This document shows positions 8,259 to 13,931 of a stretch of 13,977 bases of DNA, piece by piece. A program made the position numbers and the translations under genes. The DNA comes from Planctomycetota bacterium (lineage in GTDB: Bacteria > Planctomycetota > MHYJ01 > JACPRB01). The DNA lies in assembly GCA_016200125.1 (NCBI GenBank), contig JACQFK010000247.1:1-13977 (forward strand), read 5' to 3'. Each line of letters begins with the position of its first letter. Within the stretch, counting starts at the first letter, position 1. The notes beneath the pieces were generated by a model. The model worked only from the letters and a program-made list of their open reading frames with translations, was not told the DNA's origin and did not search any database.

Positions 8259-8287
8259 TTGACTACGGGTTGCTCGCGTTCGACAAT
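8259..8287 (+). promoter_or_regulatory. sigma70-type promoter of the DUF2293 operon
   Basis: TTGACT (8259-8264) and GACAAT (8282-8287) have the ideal 17-base spacer. The ATG at 8296 begins only nine bases after the -10, so a normally placed start site would give a leaderless or nearly leaderless mRNA; no Shine-Dalgarno sequence precedes the ATG. The 22-bp repeat lies just upstream and could bind a regulator. Confidence 0.6.
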
Positions 8288-8295
8288 CCCTCGAG

Positions 8296-8649
8296 ATGGG
8301 CGAAGAAACGCCGGTCGTCTGGATCAGCCACAAGGACGGTGAACGCTGCGCCGGGTGCGGCGACGACCTTGGATCGGGCCGCTTCATCCAGATCAACCGG
8401 GAATTCGGGTTTCGCTGCATGAGATGCGCGGGGTATGGGGACTTGGTGTTCCTCGCCTCGGGCGACGCCGCCCTGACCCGGCGCGCGACCGCCTTCTCCG
8501 CTCGCCATGCCGTCGTCGTGAAGTTTTCACGTGCTCGGAAGCGAAACGAACGTCAGGGCGTCCTCGTGGAGGAACAGGCCGTCGAGCGTGCCAGGGCGGC
8601 TTGCTTTGAGGATGAAGCGCCCCGCGCCGAAGCGCGCCAGAGACGATAG
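8296..8649 (+). CDS. DUF2293-type protein, N-terminal part, cut by in-frame amber codon
   Basis: The 117-residue frame starts at ATG 8296 and ends at TAG 8647-8649. Residues ~1-60 contain a possible treble-clef or zinc-ribbon module: C18-A-G-C21 and C41-M-R-C44 in the middle of a basic, Trp-poor region. Residues ~75-95 (KFSRARKRNERQGVLVEE) are the conserved lead-in of DUF2293 proteins, normally followed by a helical core. That core continues in the same frame immediately after the TAG (8650 onward), so this is one gene with a premature stop, unless the amber codon is read through. DUF2293 has no established function. A nucleic-acid- or protein-binding role would fit the Cys pairs and basic helix but is only inference. 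Confidence 0.7.
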   Translation: MGEETPVVWISHKDGERCAGCGDDLGSGRFIQINREFGFRCMRCAGYGDLVFLASGDAALTRRATAFSARHAVVVKFSRARKRNERQGVLVEEQAVERARAACFEDEAPRAEARQRR

Positions 8650-8781
8650 GTCCGCGATCAGATCGCCGACGAGGAATACAAGCAACGGTTTGCGGCAGAG
8701 ATCCTCCGGGTCTTCCCTGGGTGTCCCCACTCCGAGGCCAACGAGATCGCCCGGCATGCCTGTGAGAAGTACGGTGGGCGG

Positions 8782-9357
8782 GTGGGTCGCTCGGCCTCCG
8801 CGAAAGAGTTCGAACCCAAGGCCATCGAGCTCGCTGTCCGTGCCCGGATCCGGCACCGGTTCACGAACTACGACGATCTCCTCTTCGAGGGCATGACGGT
8901 CACCGACGCGGGCGCGGAGATCCGCCCGGACCTTGACCGCGTGTGCGACCAGTGGCGTGCTGGGGGTGAGGGACACCCCGTTCGTGCTGATTCCATTTCG
9001 GAAAGATCGCACCGGGTCACGCCGTTCGACGCCGCCTCAATCCGGAGGGAAGTGGCCTATATCGTGGGACAGGCGCGCAAAGGAGTGGGAAAGCTTGTCG
9101 GACTCGGGCCTCTCGTGTTCTTGTCTGCGGGAAGCGGGGACGCCTGGGTCCTCGACCGGGCGGACGCTCTCGCAACGTGGCTCGCCGAAGGCGGGCGGGA
9201 GAAGCCCAGCAGGGTTCTTGAGACCGAATCGCGGGTCGGGATCGAGTGGAATGGCAGTTTCGAATTGCAGGGCGACGACTTCGTATTTATCGACCGCCGA
9301 GGGGAGGTCCGGAGCTTCGAGGGATACCCCATGAACGAGATCCGGCGTTTCCTATAA
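8782..9357 (+). CDS. DUF2293 core fused in frame to a second small domain; downstream part of broken gene
   Basis: The coding frame really resumes at 8650, straight after the amber codon, with DEEYKQRFAAEILRVFPGCP and then HACEKYGGRVGRSASAKEF, the core of DUF2293. GTG 8782 is merely the first usable start after the stop and would cut that core. DUF2293 similarity ends near 8977 (CDQWRAG). The frame continues without a stop into a second module (about 9016-9357, TPFDAASIRREVAYIVG ... YPMNEIRRFL) of ~113 residues, mixed alpha/beta in appearance, which I do not recognise. Codon 9016 is GTC with GGAAAG about ten bases upstream, so this module may have been a separate gene whose GTG start was lost; otherwise it is a genuine fusion. 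The next gene follows after 12 bases with a strong ribosome site, so they form one operon. Confidence 0.6.
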   Translation: MGRSASAKEFEPKAIELAVRARIRHRFTNYDDLLFEGMTVTDAGAEIRPDLDRVCDQWRAGGEGHPVRADSISERSHRVTPFDAASIRREVAYIVGQARKGVGKLVGLGPLVFLSAGSGDAWVLDRADALATWLAEGGREKPSRVLETESRVGIEWNGSFELQGDDFVFIDRRGEVRSFEGYPMNEIRRFL

Positions 9358-9369
9358 GGGGGAAGCAAC

Positions 9370-10110
9370 GTGTCCAAAAAGCGAAGGCGGGGGCCATCCG
9401 ATGAGGAGCGCGGCTGGAACCGATTCGAGGCGGAAGCGGCGTACGCGCAGAGCATCTTCCGCTTCTCCTTGAAGGACGTTGATGGCGCGATCTCGGCGCT
9501 CGCCCATTCCTTGAAGGCTCTCCCGACGTACGCGCCGGCGATCATGAGCATGGGGTCGGTGGAGTACCAGCGGGGCAAACGCGCCCAAGGCCACAGGCTG
9601 TTTCTCTCGCTTCTCAATCTCCCGGACAAGACACCGGACCTCTGCGAGTGCATCGACCGGGCCGGTGACTTCCTGATCCAGGAAGGCAAGTACAAGGCTG
9701 GTCTGGAATTGTACCGGAAGGCATCCGAGCGATTCCCCAAGGTGGCCGTCTTTCGTCAGGGAATCGGTTGCTGTGCGGGACACCTTCGCCGGTACGACGA
9801 AGCAGTAGCGGCCTCGCGAGCCGCGGTGGCGTTGGAGCCGAAGAACCAGAAGTTCGTCAACGATCTCGGGTGGTCACTCTACCAGGCGGGACACGCCGGG
9901 AAGGCGCTCCCTGTCCTCGGTCGGGCGGTTACCATGAATCCAAAGGACAGGCTGGCCGCGGAAAACCTCCGCATTTGCCTCGCTCGTGTTGACGACGACC
10001 GGCGACGGGCGAAGAAACCGCAGGTCGCGCCGGTCCGGGTCCGTCGAGCAGACAGGAGAAGAGAGTCGTGGGACACAGGAAAAAGCCCGGCACTCCCGGA
10101 AAGACGGTAA
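9370..10110 (+). CDS. tetratricopeptide-repeat protein
   Basis: GTG 9370 is preceded by GGGGGAAG (9358-9365), starting right at the upstream gene's stop, which supports this start and translational coupling. The 246-residue product has no signal peptide, so it is cytoplasmic. After a basic start (SKKRRRG), residues ~17-205 hold about five TPR-like helix pairs, for example DVDGAISALAHSLKALPTYA, GKYKAGLELYRKASERFP, RRYDEAVAASRAAVALEP and GHAGKALPVLGRAVTMNP. TPRs bind protein partners; here these are probably the other products of the operon, but nothing identifies them. The C-terminal ~40 residues are very basic and overlap the next gene's start by 43 bases, so the last residues may not be original. 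Confidence 0.85.
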   Translation: MSKKRRRGPSDEERGWNRFEAEAAYAQSIFRFSLKDVDGAISALAHSLKALPTYAPAIMSMGSVEYQRGKRAQGHRLFLSLLNLPDKTPDLCECIDRAGDFLIQEGKYKAGLELYRKASERFPKVAVFRQGIGCCAGHLRRYDEAVAASRAAVALEPKNQKFVNDLGWSLYQAGHAGKALPVLGRAVTMNPKDRLAAENLRICLARVDDDRRRAKKPQVAPVRVRRADRRRESWDTGKSPALPERR

Positions 10111-10444
10111 CTCCGCCCAAGATCGTGTCCTCGGTCACCGGGCGTCAATCGACCGAATCTACCAAGGGCCGGACTACCTCGATCATAACCTGGTTATCAT
10201 CCCGCAGCAGGGCTACCTATACGTGGAAGACCAGCGGAAGGACTTCGGGTCGTCCGAGCCCGAACCGCCGATCACCCGCAGCTCGACAATGCACATCCCG
10301 CTGGGGCGGCTGAAATTCCTGGGGACGGCGGACAAGTGGCAAGATCAGCCCTACCGATATTCGGATGAGTGCTGGGACGCTCGCGAGAAGGAACTCGGCA
10401 CGCCCGAAGATCTCATGCTTTCGATGGTCGTTGAGAGACTTTGA
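10068..10444 (+). pseudogene. conserved-looking small hypothetical protein, frameshifted
   Basis: GTG 10068 follows AGAAGAGAG and starts a basic N-terminus (MGHRKKPGTPGK, then PPKIVSSVTGR). That frame soon becomes low-complexity Ser/Thr/Arg. From about 10166 a different frame takes over, encoding GPDYLDHNLVIIPQQGYLY and running to the TGA at 10442-10444. Restoring one G in the GGG at 10166-10168 would join the halves into ~125 residues. No classic slippery heptamer is present, so mutation or a sequencing error is likelier than programmed frameshifting. The C-terminal half is acidic with aromatic residues and no known motif. It sits between the TPR gene and the 10471 gene in one operon. Confidence 0.6.
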
Positions 10445-10470
10445 AAAATACGGTGCATCAAAGATCGACG

Positions 10471-10893
10471 ATGAGCATCGCCAGTTATCGCGCCGATCCG
10501 CTTTACCCGCGGATTGTGCGGGCGGTTGCGTCGCTCCTCGAACGCGGCAAAGTCGTGGCCCCCGTGGACGTCCTGGTCGAAATGGATCACCTTCCGTCGG
10601 AGCGCCTCGATGACTGGCGTCACGGCCGGGTGCCGTATCTGGAACGAATCGTTCAGTGCGATCTGACCCGCCTCTCGCGCTTTCTCAGGATCCTCCGGTT
10701 TCATGCCCACGACCTCAAACTCGTCCCCTCCCTCACCATTTACATGCGCTGGGGAAAGGGGCGGAAGGAGCGGTTGCGATTCACGAAGTCCGCCAATCCC
10801 AACCTCGAGGAAGCCTACGGTAGGCACTTCATATGGCCGGGAAAGGGATCGTTTCACGCACCCCGGCCCAAGGGGGAGCCATCGGGTTCGTAA
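10471..10893 (+). CDS. conserved hypothetical protein (YRADPLYPRI type), intact
   Basis: A 140-residue basic soluble protein starting at ATG 10471. A TTG at 10441, overlapping the previous stop and preceded by GAGAG, would add ten residues and cannot be ruled out. Characteristic segments are YRADPLYPRIVRAVASLLE, GKVVAPVDVLVEMDHL, GRVPYLERIVQCDLTRLSR and LRFHAHDLKLVPS, ending with RLRFTKSANPNLEEAYGRHF and WPGKGSFH. I recall similar proteins as uncharacterised genes in Planctomycetes and related bacteria but know no function. The many conserved-looking charged and aromatic positions and the intact frame, amid broken neighbours, suggest it may still be selected. It is not a recombinase: no R-H-R-Y pattern is present. 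Confidence 0.75.
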   Translation: MSIASYRADPLYPRIVRAVASLLERGKVVAPVDVLVEMDHLPSERLDDWRHGRVPYLERIVQCDLTRLSRFLRILRFHAHDLKLVPSLTIYMRWGKGRKERLRFTKSANPNLEEAYGRHFIWPGKGSFHAPRPKGEPSGS

Positions 10894-10947
10894 CACAGAT
10901 CGCAGACATTCTACGCAGGCCGGGCGGTTTCAGAATGTTATTATCCC

Positions 10948-11223
10948 GTGCCGCTGACCGAGGACGACACCTGCCGACGATACGTCCTGCCCAATCTGCA
11001 TTCGGGGGGCTGGCTGGACGAGAGGATCTTGGGGCAAGAGCATTTCACCGATGGGCGGATCGTGCCGCTTGGACGCAAAGGCATATGTGAGTCAAGTGAA
11101 CACTACCGGTCGTGGCAGGCATCGCGAGGCAAAGAACCACCCCTCCCAAAGGCATGGAGCGGCCTTCCTGCGGGGCGCTGGGGCACGGCCCCGAACTGGA
11201 CACAATGGGTCGTGGTCACTTGA
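10948..11223 (+). pseudogene. N-terminal stub of type I restriction enzyme subunit R (HsdR)
   Basis: From GTG 10948 the first ~45 residues (LTEDDTCRRYVLPNLHSGGW, then ILGQEHFTDGRIVPLGRK) match the extreme N-terminus of EcoEI-like HsdR proteins, which begin with a TExxTCRxYVLPKLxxAGW-type helix and a YFTDGRIVxxG strand just before the nuclease domain. Similarity stops at about 11085. The remaining residues, up to the TGA at 11221, do not resemble HsdR. The PD-(D/E)xK nuclease, the helicase domain and the partner hsdM and hsdS genes are absent, so no restriction activity is possible. HsdR is normally about 800-1000 residues. Recognition is from memory of the family. Confidence 0.65.
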
Positions 11224-11234
11224 GTAAAGCAGAT

Positions 11235-11405
11235 ATGCCTTTGGTCCATAACCACTCGATCGGGCGCTCGGAACCGTCTGCGGAGGATGAGAGCCTCATC
11301 CGGCGCGTGAAGGCGGCGGCTGCCGCGGTTGACCTCCGGTTTGTGGACCACCTGATCGTCGCGAGGGAGGGTCGCTACAGCTTTCGCGCGGCAGGACTGC
11401 TCTGA
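11235..11405 (+). pseudogene. C-terminal fragment of RadC-like JAB/MPN protein
   Basis: This 56-residue frame (ATG 11235 is nominal) contains HNHSIGRSEPSAED, keeping the JAMM metal-binding spacing H-x-H-x7-S-x2-D, although the usual HNHPSG reads HNHSIG. It then has the typical RadC end: an RRVKAAAAAVDLRF helix, the strand FVDHLIVAREG, and FRAAGLL at the C-terminus. Full RadC proteins are over 200 residues. The HhH-like N-terminus and the first half of the MPN domain are missing, since the frame upstream does not resemble them. RadC genes are common on mobile and defence islands. The catalytic Glu would lie in the lost half, so the fragment should be inactive. Confidence 0.7.
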
Positions 11406-11483
11406 ATTCCGGCGAGGGAGAACCATGAGCGCTTCCCGCGGATGCGGCAACCGAGTGTTTGGCGAACGCGAGGGCCGACAGGT

Positions 11484-11795
11484 TCAGCGCAGCTCCTCGT
11501 AGGCCATTTCCCTGAGCGCGTGGATCCGCATTTGCAGCCGCTTGAGAGAGGTTGTGCGCGAAGCTTGGCCCCTTCGGGCTGCCTCAGCTTCCTTCACCGC
11601 GTCGTCCACGACCCCCTCGAGGCAGTCCAGATCCCAACGGTAGAACCGGATCGGACGTTTTCCGCGATACGCTTCAATCCTGCGGTCCAAGCCGAACGAT
11701 TCGGCCATCGCCCCCGTCAGCTTCTTGGGCTCGCGGAGTTCCGCGCCGCCGATCTTGACGCGAACGGGAACATCGGCAGAGCCAGGCCTCATGGC
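11484..11795 (-). CDS. small charged hypothetical protein (103 aa)
   Basis: ATG 11795 lies one base after the stop of the upstream zinc-ribbon-like gene, so the two are almost certainly cotranscribed and translationally coupled. The frame extends further upstream, but there it overlaps the zinc-ribbon gene and encodes Arg/Ser-rich shadow sequence. The product begins with a predicted beta-rich half (VPVRVKIGGAELREPKKLTG, then RRIEAYRGKRPIRFYRWDLD) and ends in a long charged helix (residues ~60-103, VVDDAVKEAEAARRG and LKRLQMRIHALREM) that could form a coiled coil. No family is recognised. Its 3' end converges on the RadC fragment. Confidence 0.6.
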   Translation of the reverse strand, partial: AMRPGSADVPVRVKIGGAELREPKKLTGAMAESFGLDRRIEAYRGKRPIRFYRWDLDCLEGVVDDAVKEAEAARRGQASRTTSLKRLQMRIHALREMAYEELR

Positions 11796-11796
11796 T

Positions 11797-12195
11797 TCAC
11801 CTGGTTGACGACTTGCGATCCCGCCATTCGAACGATGCAAACTCCACAAACGGGATCGGGTTGCCCTTTTGTCCCAGGGGGATCTTCTTCTTATCCTCCG
11901 GCACGGCGTCGAGGTCGACAAACCCCCCGACCGCGAACGACCGAGCCGTGGGAAGTCCCAGCTGCGCCACCTGACGGATATAGTCGGCGTTCAGAACCAC
12001 CACATCGCAGCTGGAACAGAAGCGGCAGTCGTCGTTGTAAATCCTTTTCTCCCCCTCACGTCCCAGCAGAAGAAACGCGGCCTTGCTCAACTCAAGCAGT
12101 TGCGCGCAGTTCGGGCATCGCTCGTGAAGGCCATCGGCGGCGACCGCCAGAGCGCGCCGCCCTTGAAGCTTGTCGGAGCTCATTGCGGCCATCAT
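11797..12195 (-). CDS. Cys-rich zinc-ribbon-like hypothetical protein (132 aa)
   Basis: ATG 12195 was chosen because AAGGGG lies nine bases upstream; an in-frame TTG at 12219 would add eight residues. Five cysteines are placed as C27-P-N-C30, then C57, C60 and C63 (CRFCSSCD), fitting a zinc ribbon with pairs C27/C30 and C60/C63 separated by about 30 residues. The second half is hydrophilic with a DLDAVPEDKKKIPLG loop and an aromatic segment, FVEFASFEWRDRK. No signal peptide or membrane segment is seen. It is followed by the 103-residue gene after one base and preceded by the HEAT gene with a ~51-base gap. The function is unknown; nucleic-acid or protein binding is inferred from the fold only. 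Confidence 0.65.
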   Translation of the reverse strand: MMAAMSSDKLQGRRALAVAADGLHERCPNCAQLLELSKAAFLLLGREGEKRIYNDDCRFCSSCDVVVLNADYIRQVAQLGLPTARSFAVGGFVDLDAVPEDKKKIPLGQKGNPIPFVEFASFEWRDRKSSTR

Positions 12196-12246
12196 CCGTG
12201 CCGGCCCCTTCTCCGTCAACGATCGCGGGGTGGCGCGGCCGCGGCG

Positions 12247-13449
12247 TCAGGGCATCATCCCGTCAAGGAACTGGAGATAGCTCCGCGCGCCTCCGTGGTG
12301 CTTGATGGAATCGAGCACTCGGTGGAGGCAGCCGATGATCTCCATGTCCGAAATCTTCCTCGGCTGAAGCGCCGCGGTCCTCCGGAGGCGCTCGTGGATC
12401 TCAAGCGCGAGCTCGCCTGGAGGCGGCTTCGGAAGCCGGTCCAGCACCTCCTTGACGGCGCGCCGCGCGTCGTCGTTGGTCAGCGCGCGGCTTCGGCGGA
12501 AGGCGTGGAGGAGCGGCTCCTCGATCGCCATGAGCAGGTAGGCGAAATCGTCTTCGTGGTGGCGAACCTTGACCGGGCGAAACTCCTCGCGGATCAGCTC
12601 CTCCAGAGGAGGCACTTTTCCGGCATCGATCACGAGGTCCCCGCCTTCCAGGGTGATGTAAGGGAGCTTTGTGCGCGGCTCCAGCGGGTCGGCCTCCTCT
12701 GTCTTCCAGCGCTTCTGGCGCTCCCCGATCTCCTCCGGTCGATAGAACTCCAACCAGTCCCGCCGGTAGGGAGCGAGGTCGATGGGGCGGCCTTTGTAGA
12801 CGTTGCGAACATCGTGCTTGTCGAAGATGGGCTTCTCGAATGCGTCGACGGCGTGCTTGGCCCACGAGATGAGAAGGTCACGGTCACCCGGCCGGGCGAA
12901 CGATAGGAGTCCGTGCGCGGCGACGTCTCGGATGCCGTCGTCCTCCTCGTCGTCCTCGACCACGACTCGGAAGAAGTCCAGGATCTCCCCCTGGTGGATC
13001 GGGTGACGCGCTGCGACGGAGACCAGTCCGTAGAGGGCGAGCACCCCTTCTTCGCCAGGTAGGTCCACATCGCGGGCGCGGATCTTGAGCGAGCCGAGGG
13101 AAGCCCGGCCTTGGGCTCCAAGGATGTTTGGAAGGGCGTTGGTTACCCAATCCACTTCGCAAAGCGCCGACCAGTGAAGCGCCTCGAGGAGACCGGGGAG
13201 GGCCGCTTCCCCACCGATCGCGCCCAGGATGAACGTGGCGTGGATGGGTTCCCAGAAGCCTGCGCCTTCCTGTTCCCACCACCGCCTGCGGGCCACGATG
13301 TCCCGCAAGGCCGGCACCATGCCCTCGCCGCGGCGCACGAACTCGTTGACGACGGTGCGGGGTAGTCGATCATTCTCGGTCCGGAGAAGCTGCAGGAGTT
13401 GCGGGCCGGTGTAGAGCTCGAACGCGGTTCCGGCGGGTGTTGTTTCCAT
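12247..13449 (-). CDS. HEAT-repeat protein, DUF1186-like N-terminal half (400 aa)
   Basis: ATG 13449 is preceded on the minus strand by GGGAGAGAGGG, a strong ribosome site. Residues ~15-220 form HEAT-like helix pairs: GEGMVPALRDIVARRRW, HATFILGAIGGEAALPGLLE, WVTNALPNILGAQGRASLGS and GIRDVAAHGLLSFAR. This resembles the DUF1186 and PBS-lyase-HEAT groups, which often accompany SEC-C zinc motifs; no SEC-C motif is seen here. The run VVVEDDEEDDG (~165-175) is a strongly acidic loop. The C-terminal ~150 residues are helical and charged and are not assigned. The frame is intact along its whole length. It lies downstream of the DUF6398 fragment and upstream of the zinc-ribbon gene, forming the minus-strand arm. 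A scaffold role is inferred. Confidence 0.8.
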   Translation of the reverse strand: METTPAGTAFELYTGPQLLQLLRTENDRLPRTVVNEFVRRGEGMVPALRDIVARRRWWEQEGAGFWEPIHATFILGAIGGEAALPGLLEALHWSALCEVDWVTNALPNILGAQGRASLGSLKIRARDVDLPGEEGVLALYGLVSVAARHPIHQGEILDFFRVVVEDDEEDDGIRDVAAHGLLSFARPGDRDLLISWAKHAVDAFEKPIFDKHDVRNVYKGRPIDLAPYRRDWLEFYRPEEIGERQKRWKTEEADPLEPRTKLPYITLEGGDLVIDAGKVPPLEELIREEFRPVKVRHHEDDFAYLLMAIEEPLLHAFRRSRALTNDDARRAVKEVLDRLPKPPPGELALEIHERLRRTAALQPRKISDMEIIGCLHRVLDSIKHHGGARSYLQFLDGMMP

Positions 13450-13492
13450 GCCCTCTCTCCCTGAAGCGACAGCCCGTGCTTCCCCGACCGGA

Positions 13493-13521
13493 AGTCTAAC
13501 ACGGTCGAGGGTCGATTTCCA
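13493..13521 (-). promoter_or_regulatory. candidate promoter of the HEAT/zinc-ribbon operon
   Basis: On the minus strand, TGGAAA (13521-13516) and TAGACT (13498-13493) are 17 bases apart, about 44 bases upstream of the HEAT gene ATG. Each box matches the consensus at four of six positions. Confidence 0.4.
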
Positions 13522-13530
13522 GCCGTGTGG

Positions 13531-13851
13531 CTATCCGTTCTGCGCAGGCGGGAGGGGAAGATCGGGAATGAGTCCCAGCCGGCGGGCCCCGGCTTGGATT
13601 TCGGGCGGGGCTGTGCGGGCATCCACGAGGAAGCCGTTCACCGAAATCATCCAGGCCATCGGGTTTTGTTCGATCATCTCGCGTCGGGAGAACTCGAGGG
13701 TGAGGGGGCTGACCTTCAGGATGTCGCAGATGAGCTTGGCCTTGTTCGATAGGGCGCTGGGCGGGACGCCGAGGAGCTGGCTCAGCTGATCGCTCCGCAT
13801 GTGAGGCCGCTGCGAGCGGTTCTTGCGATCGCGGGAAAATTCACTGCGCAA
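13531..13851 (-). pseudogene. DUF6398 domain protein, 5'-truncated
   Basis: The frame (nominal start TTG 13851) contains the second half of DUF6398: SQRPHMRSDQLSQLLGVPPS, a helix-turn-helix-like piece, then LSNKAKLICDILKVSP, NPMAWMISVNGFLVDART and the closing PPEIQAGARRLGLIPDLP. Full-length members have a preceding part ending in a VNFLFD-like strand. Here similarity starts at about residue 9, and the frame runs straight into the 22-bp repeat at 13843-13864, so the gene appears cut at the repeat. ATG 13800 would give a shorter product still lacking the first half. DUF6398 proteins are uncharacterised; the central segment looks like a winged or helix-turn-helix DNA-binding fold. It precedes the HEAT gene, which has its own possible promoter. 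Confidence 0.65.
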
Positions 13852-13864
13852 CCTGCTACGCAGA
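13843..13864 (+). repeat. inner direct repeat, right copy
   Basis: This is the same 22-bp element as at 8228-8249, in the same orientation, differing at positions 4 and 15: the two CTRCGCA units have their A and G exchanged. It coincides with the point where DUF6398 similarity is lost, and lies about 29 bases before the -35 region of the right tRNA promoter. Confidence 0.6.
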
Positions 13865-13892
13865 CGGGATTGGCCGACGGGTCTCCGCGCCG

Positions 13893-13921
13893 TGGACCCG
13901 CAACCCGTTGATTCCTATACT
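13893..13921 (+). promoter_or_regulatory. promoter of the functional tRNA-Leu copy
   Basis: TGGACC (13893-13898) and TATACT (13916-13921) have a 17-base spacer, and the -10 ends ten bases before the mature tRNA 5' end. It is closer to consensus in the -10 than the promoter of the left stub. Confidence 0.6.
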
Positions 13922-13931
13922 GTTTCCACGC

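Noticed and set aside
8048..8422. A 124-residue plus-strand frame spanning the tRNA stub and the DUF2293 start
   Set aside because: It would translate the tRNA stub and the promoter and overlaps the DUF2293 frame. The fragment encoded at 8160-8227 looks somewhat protein-like but is too short to identify.
11103..11450. A 115-residue minus-strand frame opposite the RadC fragment
   Set aside because: The plus strand carries the JAMM spacing and RadC C-terminal pattern; the minus frame lacks any plausible motif.
11425..11502. A 25-residue frame with a good GAGGGAG site before its ATG
   Set aside because: It could be the start of another gene removed by deletion, but it ends within the convergent 103-residue gene and encodes nothing recognisable.
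8100..13931. An integrase, transposase or CRISPR array in the island
   Set aside because: No frame shows a tyrosine or serine recombinase pattern, a DDE transposase or an HUH nuclease, and no regularly spaced repeats are present.
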